From Zygnema cylindricum (lineage: Eukaryota; Streptophyta; Zygnematophyceae; Zygnematales; Zygnemataceae), in assembly GCA_037447655.1 (NCBI GenBank), contig JBBHKE010000893.1, forward strand, positions 40,863 to 104,862: a DNA stretch of 64,000 bases, given 5' to 3'. Both the position numbers and the translations under genes were made by a program. Under the pieces are notes generated by a model. It searched no databases. It was not told the DNA's origin and saw nothing but the letters and a program-made list of their open reading frames with translations. Shown in pieces: positions 57,825-64,000 of this stretch (positions are counted from its first letter, which is position 1; every line of letters starts with the position of its first letter).

Positions 57825-57971
57825 TTAGATTGTGTATCTAACGGTGGAGATTGAAAGGCAAGATTCTCAGCTTATGATTGTCGGTCTCAAATTGGAAATT
57901 GGATAAATGTGTATAGAGAAAAGTTGTTTTAAGTGTACGAAAAAAATATTAACACTAATAACGATACACGG

Positions 57972-58195
57972 TGTACACCGTTGATCGTATTTAGCATGTA
58001 TGTTTTCTTTGTCTCTTAAAACATCTGTTCTCCGTACATACATGTCGGATTGTGGATCTGACGCTTGCGATTGAAAGGTTGTATTCTCAACTTACGAATG
58101 GCGGTATTAAATTGAAAATTGGACAAATGTGTACGAAGATAAGATGTTTTTAGTGGCGAAAAAAAACATACACGCTACATACGATCGACGGTGTA
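57972..58195. mobile_element. MITE M2
   Basis: Inverted ends TACACCGTTGATCGTATTTA and ACATACGATCGACGGTGTA enclose about 220 bp that includes a segment like the 48.8-kb flank (CATGTCGGATTGTGGATCTG). It occupies the position held by M1 copy 1 in the other duplicate. Non-coding. Confidence 0.7.
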
Positions 58196-58378
58196 GTTTA
58201 CAGGATCTCGCAGGCTTTTGTACCATGCTGTACTGTATTTTTTTTTTTTTTTTATCAAGGTTGTCCAAATCCAGGCGCAAACACTGGCCGTTCGATTATT
58301 TTTAGGTCCTCATCTCCGAAGCAATCACTCCTTTTGGACTGTACTTGGCTTCAGTACAGTACAGTACAGTTCATTATG

Positions 58379-58884
58379 GTACACCGTGAATCGTAATTAG
58401 AGTAATGAAAAAATTAGAGTACAAAAACTAAAAGAAAAAATAGTGTAATGAACGCTAATTTACGTGATAGTGTTGTTTCAACTATGAATTTTACTCTAAT
58501 TTATTTAAGTATTATAATTTGGCACGCTTACATCCTCTACTGTAAATAAGGTATTCATACAGAATTTGGCAAAACGTACAGTTTATCGTCACTATGACGT
58601 TTGCACTACGCGGTTTGTTAAAAAGCAGTTAGATGATAACGGCCTGTATTAAATCATTATTTGTACTTTTTTTCATAATATAGTACAAGTTTGCACGGTA
58701 TGAGGTCGTCCGTACTCCACACTATTTAAAACGAACCTATATTAGAATAAAAAACGCTATTTAAACTTTACCTTAAATAGAATAATGAAAAAATTATAAT
58801 CATTTACTCTATTTTATGTGAAAGAGTCGAAATTTCGCGTGACCGAATTAGAGTAATTCACTCTAATTACGATTCGCGGTGTAC
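58379..58884. mobile_element. MITE M3
   Basis: About 505 bp with ends GTACACCGTGAATCGTAATT and TAATTACGATTCGCGGTGTA. It sits at the position held by M1 copy 2 in the other duplicate. AT-rich and non-coding. Confidence 0.75.
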
Positions 58885-59175
58885 TGTACCATCCTCAACT
58901 GTTCATCGAAGAGGACGTTAGACATATACAAGCAGTGTAAAATCTCGACAACATAGATAGGTGTCACGATGGAACATTCACTTCTCGAAAGGCTGCAGGG
59001 GCCATGTGCCTTCCGGCAAGGTGGACGCGAATCCACCAAAATCCAGCAGAAAATCGTATTTAGTTTGTCACCACACGATAAATCGGTGTCCTTCGCCGTT
59101 GATAATAGATAAAATCGATTATTGGATTATCGCTATGAGAAACTTACCGATATACAACACTATAATATCGACCAA

Positions 59176-59857
59176 GGCCGGACTTCCATTAGGCGGTCTC
59201 GGTAAATGTACGTACAGATACGTTTACTGATTGCTGTATTGCCGTATCTTCCATGTTTCAGTAAAAACACTTTTTATTTGCGTGGCTCATTTTGGTTGGT
59301 ACCACGTATGTTAATGTTCGGATGATGAAAATCTACAGAGAATCTTCGAACAAGCCTGAACGTAATATCTGTACCAGCGCAAAATTTGAATATATGTACG
59401 GGGGGACGAAACTTACGATTTGTAAAAGAGTACGCAAATGTCAGATTTGTAGAACAAGGACAGTGGATGACGAAAGGGGATCCTCCGTCAATTTTTTTTT
59501 TCGCGGCTTTCGGTGGAATTGCATCCACCCCGGCCAAGGCACATGGCTTATATAACGTGTAGGCGCCCGATCGCGCGTTCATCGTGGATTTTTTTCCTCT
59601 TTCTGACGTGGCCCAATTTTCGAGGTTCAGCTGCATAGTGTCCTCTTTGACGACACTTGCCACGCAGTAAAGGCTTCGCGAGATGGCGTCTCGGATTAAA
59701 AAAGCAGAGCATCCGACGGTTAATTGTTAGGCCCATAACCTTGGAGAATCTTAAGTAAAGATGTTTTTACTCAAGGAAAAAAAAAAGGTACGAAATGGTA
59801 CGAAACAGTACGGCTTCCAGTAAGCAACCTCACTTTTTCGCTAACGGAAGTCCGGCC
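59176..59857. mobile_element. Inverted-repeat element with GGCCGGACTTCC ends
   Basis: It starts GGCCGGACTTCCATTAGGCG and ends CGCTAACGGAAGTCCGGCC, 682 bp. The flanks (CAA and AAA) are not an exact duplication. A partial copy of its left end begins at 56,102 in the other duplicate. No transposase. Confidence 0.6.
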
Positions 59858-60745
59858 AAAACATGGAAATAATATGCAGTCTGCATTCGTTACCACCCGA
59901 TATAGCGAGCTCCATTGTTGAATTTACCGCAATACACAACTCTACAGAATTCAGTATTTACATTTCTGCACCTTCGTAAGCGTGCAGCCGCCGGAGTGAA
60001 GTACAGCGAAATCACGACGAAGAATACGAATATTGTTTCTAGTATACTTCTAAATTTTAGTTTAAATTTCTCCTGTCCGATGGATTTGACGGACGTTCGA
60101 GATTCTATACCAGTTTATATTTTATTTCCCGGTCATTTTACGTAGTTCTCAACAATTATTGTTGTCCACGCTGTACTATTTCTAATCTTGTATTGGTCAT
60201 GCTCATTTTTGTGTTACATTCTGGTCGGTTTGTCATCACTTCCTGAAGTTACTGTCGTGTTCAACACTCTCAACTCGAACTGGAAACTTAATTCAGCGTC
60301 AAGTGTACCTTAGGAAACAGCTGTACGGAGTTTCAAAAATATGTGTGAACAATGTTCGTCTTTTCCGAACGTGTTTTTGGTTCTATGACAGTTTGCAGGA
60401 TATGGTACGGGCTGCGTGAAATCAAATTTGGTCAAGCTTGTGCATCCTGCCATCCTGGCGTGCTCTACGGCCTATTCTAGAACCACTGTCCGTGGGCCGT
60501 CCTAGGAGTGTCCTTTTTGTACCCTTTGTAGTTCTTACTAGGAATCAAATTATAATTTCTGCTCCTGCAGGAGTAGAGGAATATGTAACCCTAATATTGC
60601 CTTCCATACTCAATTTCGCGGTTTCCCTCTCATTTTTTACAATGCCTCACATACATGCTCACACATAACGGAAGTTTACATTTACTCGCGCCTTTTACTT
60701 TTTCTTTTTACCCTCCTCTACTTCTTCTCTCGTGCATCGCTTCAG
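59858..60745. other. Unassigned sequence upstream of the host-like gene
   Basis: No supported exon. Around 60,400-60,500 a plus frame is open (GTGCVKSNLVKLVHPAILA) after a CAG that could be an acceptor, but it ends at a stop with no convincing donor. The composition changes here from AT-rich repeat to mixed sequence, suggesting the edge of a gene. Confidence 0.35.
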
Positions 60746-60896
60746 GAAGCTACTTTACTCACTGGTGGTGAAGGTTTTCACTTTCATAAAAGCCACTTCT
60801 ATATCTTTGTGGATGCAAAGTGGATTGGAGGGAGTTTGCCACGTGCTACGACGTGGAACTTGCTGGAAATTGCAGCAATGTCAAGAACAACAGTCG
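60746..60896 (+). CDS. Probable exon of a host-like gene
   Basis: A pyrimidine-rich tract and CAG (60,743-60,745) precede an open 50-codon stretch: EATLLTGGEGFHFHKSHFYI, FVDAKWIGGSLPRATTWNLL, EIAAMSRTTV. It ends at G|GTAAGC, a strong donor, in phase 1. The composition is protein-like, unlike the surrounding repeats. No family is recognised. A following open stretch (60,950-61,050; HSFEKPKLECLKNSLEDFRG) may be the next exon, but a TGA interrupts it. The link to the exons downstream is inferred from position and strand. Confidence 0.5.
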
Positions 60897-61682
60897 GTAA
60901 GCTTTACTGGTTACCCGGGTTATTCTTGCACCGGAAAAAGGCTATCTGTTACAGTATACATTTGCCATTTTGCTGAACATAAATGACATTCATTTGAGAA
61001 ACCTAAGCTCGAATGTTTGAAGAACTCTTTGGAGGATTTTCGAGGAATGAGGTATTGGCCACTCTTGTGAATTCCGGCACTTTCTGCGACACCATTATCT
61101 AGTATTGATAAAACATTCGCTAGCCATAGCAAAGCAGCAGCAGCAAGCATAGCAGCAAAGCGAGCGAGCATAGTCGCCTGATAGGATAACTGCAAAGGCT
61201 CTACATATCCTCTGAACGCCAGAGGTTCAGGTCGTGTATACTATTGTCAGTGGGAAAGAAGGTTTGTTGTTTTGGCGCCTTTTCTGGAGATGTTTCGCTG
61301 GAAGCTCACCTCATCTGAACCTAAATCGAACAACAGTGCTAATCTGATGCCATAATTAATAGAGCAACCTGTTAGTTAGTAACACTGACCTTCTGAGGGC
61401 ATTTATTATGACTTAGGGTGACAATGATCGAGCATTTTTGGCAGTCGTGTTAGTGTAGGGTAGAGTCCCTAATGTGTGAGTTTGTGGATTAAAGTTGAAC
61501 GGTGTTTGCGGTTTCGGGGTTATTAAGGAAGGACAAATGCAGAGTTTGCCATAAAGAGTATGGACTCTTTTAGAAGATGACCAAAGCCGGTTCAGTGGAA
61601 TTGTGATGGGAAATGGAGTATATGAACAGTGGAGGACTACTATTGCTCTTTAGGTTACACTTGTCATTTATGTGAATTCTAG

Positions 61683-61755
61683 GGGTATTTGGATGCAGTA
61701 TTTCAGAACACAGCGTTCTTTGAGGCAGCACTCTCAGTTTTTTGCCATGCAGCTG
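61683..61755 (+). CDS. Probable exon of the host-like gene
   Basis: It lies between TTCTAG and GTAAAC and reads GYLDAVFQNTAFFEAALSVF then CHAA, ending in phase 1. The next candidate exon starts with two bases that complete the codon. The phase match across the 162-bp intron supports both. Confidence 0.5.
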
Positions 61756-61917
61756 GTAAACATGTTTTGTCAGATTAGTTCGTTATCCTTCCTGTTTACC
61801 AAGAGATTTCCTACACTGTGGAAGGTACCACAACTGCCTTGTATGGTTCTGTCTTCAGAATTTTACATTTTTTTCTAACATCTGCACGGTAGAGTTCGGT
61901 GGAAATGATGCTTACAG

Positions 61918-62051
61918 GAGCCACAGGGAGTCGCATTCCATTCAAAGCTTGTAGTAGGAATGGAGTATTTTCTTTGACAACTGGGAGCGATGAAAATCGA
62001 TTGACACATTTGGAGCAAGGGAACAGGGAAGATATGGTTGACATTATCCCC
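61918..62051 (+). CDS. Probable exon of the host-like gene
   Basis: After TGATGCTTACAG it reads ATGSRIPFKACSRNGVFSL, TTGSDENRLTHLEQGNRED and MVDIIP, then a GTCAGT donor (a GTGAGC at 62,072 is an alternative). The sequence has no internal stop and is in phase with 61,683-61,755. No domain is recognised. How it connects to 62,390-62,469 is unclear: a candidate exon at 62,269-62,345 (FSPDDIAVWSFIAWWTL) is in phase but would leave a 44-bp intron, short for a plant. Confidence 0.5.
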
Positions 62052-62389
62052 GTCAGTGGCGTATCACTTTTGTGAGCCCTTGTTTCCTCTTTTGCACACA
62101 GAATCGTTGCCAGTTTTTGTGATTGAGGCATGCACAGTTTTTTTTCACAAGGAATCAGCAATGAGCTACACAAAGCTAGTCTCGGTGAACCTCTTTGGAT
62201 CAAATTGTAGTTGTTTGCATGCACAGTATAATCACTCACGAAAGTTACATTTAGGTGGAGACAGCTAGCTAAAAGGGCACTACTTTTCTCAGTTCAGTCC
62301 TGATGATATTGCAGTATGGTCCTTCATTGCCTGGTGGACCTTAAGGTATGACCCTCTAAGTTTCCTGAATGCTTGTTTTGTTTGGACAG

Positions 62390-62469
62390 CAGTGGGTCCT
62401 CTTCCAGGTCTGTGGAAGTGTGCCCCTCTCAAGTCAAGCCTTCTCGTGCAGCTCATCAGAAAAAGCGAG
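62390..62469 (+). CDS. Probable exon ending in half of an AT-hook
   Basis: It follows TTTGGACAG and reads SGSSSRSVEVCPSQVKPSRA then AHQKKR, ending G|GTATTG in phase 1. Joined to the 62,741 exon it restores Arg-Gly-Arg-Lys after Lys-Lys, an AT-hook-like core. The frame is open back to 62,352, so the start could be slightly further upstream. The phase match and the motif made at the junction support the splice. Confidence 0.6.
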
Positions 62470-62740
62470 GTATTGTCTTCATGGGTATTTTTTGTAACTC
62501 TGTGATGTTATTGATTTTTTTTTTTTTACTATTGACTGTTTTCCCTGCAGATACTTTTGGTAATTAAGGCTATACAGTCATGAACAAGCATGTTTATCTT
62601 GCCAGTTTTATGCTGCGACTAGAAGGCCGTTATTACAGAATGGTCGCCTATAGACTAAGATTGCTGAAGCTCCAATACATGGACTAGCAAGTAGGCATCT
62701 GCTGCTGTTCTTATGTTATTGCTTGTGTGGTTTTCTACAG

Positions 62741-64000
62741 GAAGGAAAGCTGTGATGGGGTTGCATTGTGCTGAAACCGAAGGCATGAGAATAACCAAGG
62801 TGCATCAGACTATCACAGATGTTAGTGTTATCTCAGTAGATGGTAATGTGGTGGGGCCAAGATTCCGGAAAGAGCCTCAGGTTAAAGATTTTCGAGGAGG
62901 GAAGCCTTTCAACAGTCAACTCGCAGAGTCTTCGGAGAATCTTGGCGAAATGGAAGGATTTCAGCGATCTGATCTGTGTACCACAATGCTCAGAGGTGAA
63001 GAAGTGCCTGTAAGACATATTCAAGAGCAAGGCAGAGTGTTTGGAACTGTCAAAAAGCAACATGAACGTCTTGTTGTCACACATAGTGAAGAATCTAGAG
63101 CTTGTGAGGAAAGTGGGGTCACAAAAGCCATGGATGGGGAGCAGATCCGTATCAAACAAAGTGTTGCTGGTTCCTTTGGGAGGATGGGTTGCAGTAGAAA
63201 TGAGATATTTGTTGCTAGAGAATCTGCGAATGAAATGCCTTTGTCTGATGATCACTCGAGGATCCTTGGCCTCAACCAAAAGATGGTTAAGCGAGGGAGA
63301 CCAGCTGCTAGTTTACGCTCTGATGCGAGGGATGGAGCCCACGAGTGGCCAGGGGCAGTCAAAGTAGTCAAGGGCATTAAAGGCTTAGCAAGGCGAGAGG
63401 AACCAGCAAGGCGGAGTGGTCGGCGAAGAGTGCCAAAAAAGTTTTCTGATGCATATATGGCAGATGACTTGGAAGAGATTGTTTCTGAGGAACTGTTCCA
63501 AGCGAAACCTGCAGAACAACTATTTGCCAAAGATGAACAGGATGGTGATGGTGAGGATGATTTGGCGAGCTTGGACGTAAATAGTGAAGGAAGGTCAAAA
63601 ATTTCGAGTGTTGGTATCTCCTGTGGCAATACAACACGAAAACGAACTTGCGAGGTTCAAGTTGTGCAGGCTGTGGGCAGTGGAGCCGTTGGAAACCTGA
63701 CAGAAAGGCCCCTGTCTGCATTTGGCAAGTCTCTGCCAACCAGCAATTACATGCACAATGATGTCAAGAGACAAAAAGGATCTGTTTCATCTCGGACACA
63801 AAATGAGGTTTTGCAAGGTGTGGAAATAAAGCTGGGTGGGTCTTCTTCACAGAGAGACGCGCTGAGAAATCTGACAGAGCAGGTAGGAAAATTAAGTGAG
63901 GTCGTTGACCATAACCTTGTTGTACACGAACGTGTTTCTCCAGATTCGACAGAGCTTGCTGAAGAGAGCCAGAAATGTCGTGGTCCGAAGAAGGGCGGTA
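62741..64000 (+). CDS. Large 3' exon of an AT-hook nuclear protein gene, runs off window
   Basis: From the acceptor TTTTCTACAG the frame stays open for 420 codons to the window edge. No stop codon interrupts it, about 19 Gln codons are all CAA/CAG, and no TAG or TAA occurs. Motifs: an AT-hook-like KRGRP at about 63,289-63,303, a basic ARRSGRRRVPKKFSDAYM at about 63,403-63,462, and an acidic patch (DEQDGDGEDD) near 63,530. The rest is Ser/Glu/Lys-rich, disordered-looking and nuclear in character, likely a chromatin-associated protein. No family is assigned; the gene end lies beyond 64,000. Confidence 0.75.

Larger units (their letters stand above)
57900..59385. repeat. Duplicated block, copy 2, with empty Harbinger site
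   Basis: Parallel to 55,109-56,320 and extends further left, so TTGGATAAATGTGTA at about 57,901 shows the site without the Harbinger element. It carries two different small elements from those in copy 1. Confidence 0.85.

Noticed and set aside
58961-59230. Conserved 89-codon ORF present twice (also 55,888-56,157)
   Set aside because: Its conservation follows from duplication of the whole non-coding block; flanking DNA is equally conserved and an inverted-repeat element end lies inside the frame.
60398-60510. Exon reading GTGCVKSNLVKLVHPAILA
   Set aside because: It is open for about 36 codons after a CAG, but no good donor precedes the stop.
62269-62345. Exon reading FSPDDIAVWSFIAWWTL in the AT-hook gene
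   Set aside because: Phase fits both neighbours, but the following intron would be 44 bp, shorter than usual in plants, and its acceptor is weak. Left as a possibility only.

Overview
The window looks like nuclear DNA from a streptophyte (a land plant or charophyte-type green alga). The evidence is Ty1/copia and Ty3 retrotransposons of plant type, a plant-type PIF/Harbinger transposon, a host-like gene with GT-AG introns, and no sign of operons or ribosome-binding sites. The genus cannot be fixed; a repeat-rich lineage such as Chara or a bryophyte is only a guess. About 95% of the window is transposable-element sequence, much of it nested.

Layout. 1-1,620: AT-rich sequence and a dispersed direct repeat. 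1,620-8,030: a decayed minus-strand Ty3 element, split by a TA microsatellite and by a solo LTR (6,897-7,934) with a perfect TCTTT target duplication. 8,030-8,341: an integrase fragment from another copia lineage. 8,343-12,698: plus-strand, gag-only copia element D. 12,700-18,272: a decayed Ty3-like gag region, split by a second solo LTR (15,908-16,912, duplication TGGGT). 18,273-24,687: structurally complete minus-strand copia element A with multiple nonsense mutations. 24,688-27,515: unassigned sequence including a CpG-rich alternating array at about 26,160-26,445. 27,516-38,066: internally deleted copia element B, with copia element C (31,179-37,449) nested in one LTR. 38,314-39,370 and 39,668-40,986: two related elements with long inverted repeats and exact 8-bp target duplications. 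41,690-47,826: a truncated LTR, a proline-rich zinc-finger ORF cut by it, and two solo LTRs. 48,060-59,860: a cluster of DNA transposons. 60,740-64,000: exons of a host-like AT-hook gene that runs off the window.

The most complete system is a PIF/Harbinger transposon at 48,868-55,108. It has TAA target duplications, matching terminal repeats, a Myb/SANT-like ORF and a convergent DDE transposase gene. A paralogous unoccupied site lies at about 57,890-57,921. A 697-bp MITE at 48,060-48,756 carries both ends of this element and none of its genes, so it appears to be an internal-deletion derivative sitting beside its parent. Another MITE is inserted next to the transposase 5' end. The transposase keeps its D, D and E residues but is frameshifted, so this copy is probably no longer autonomous.

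Three patterns recur. (1) In four copia families the gag start codon lies inside the 5' LTR, and a shared GTTATGGGCCC-like block sits where a primer-binding site is expected. (2) Premature stops in the elements are mostly TAG (some TAA) where family alignments expect glutamine, and catalytic losses are often G-to-A. This fits decay by cytosine deamination, not a changed genetic code, because the host-like exon has no in-frame TAG or TAA. (3) Diverged LTR families share an ordered set of blocks: a G-box, a T-arm-like hairpin and a CTTGTTGTAGTCACTG block.
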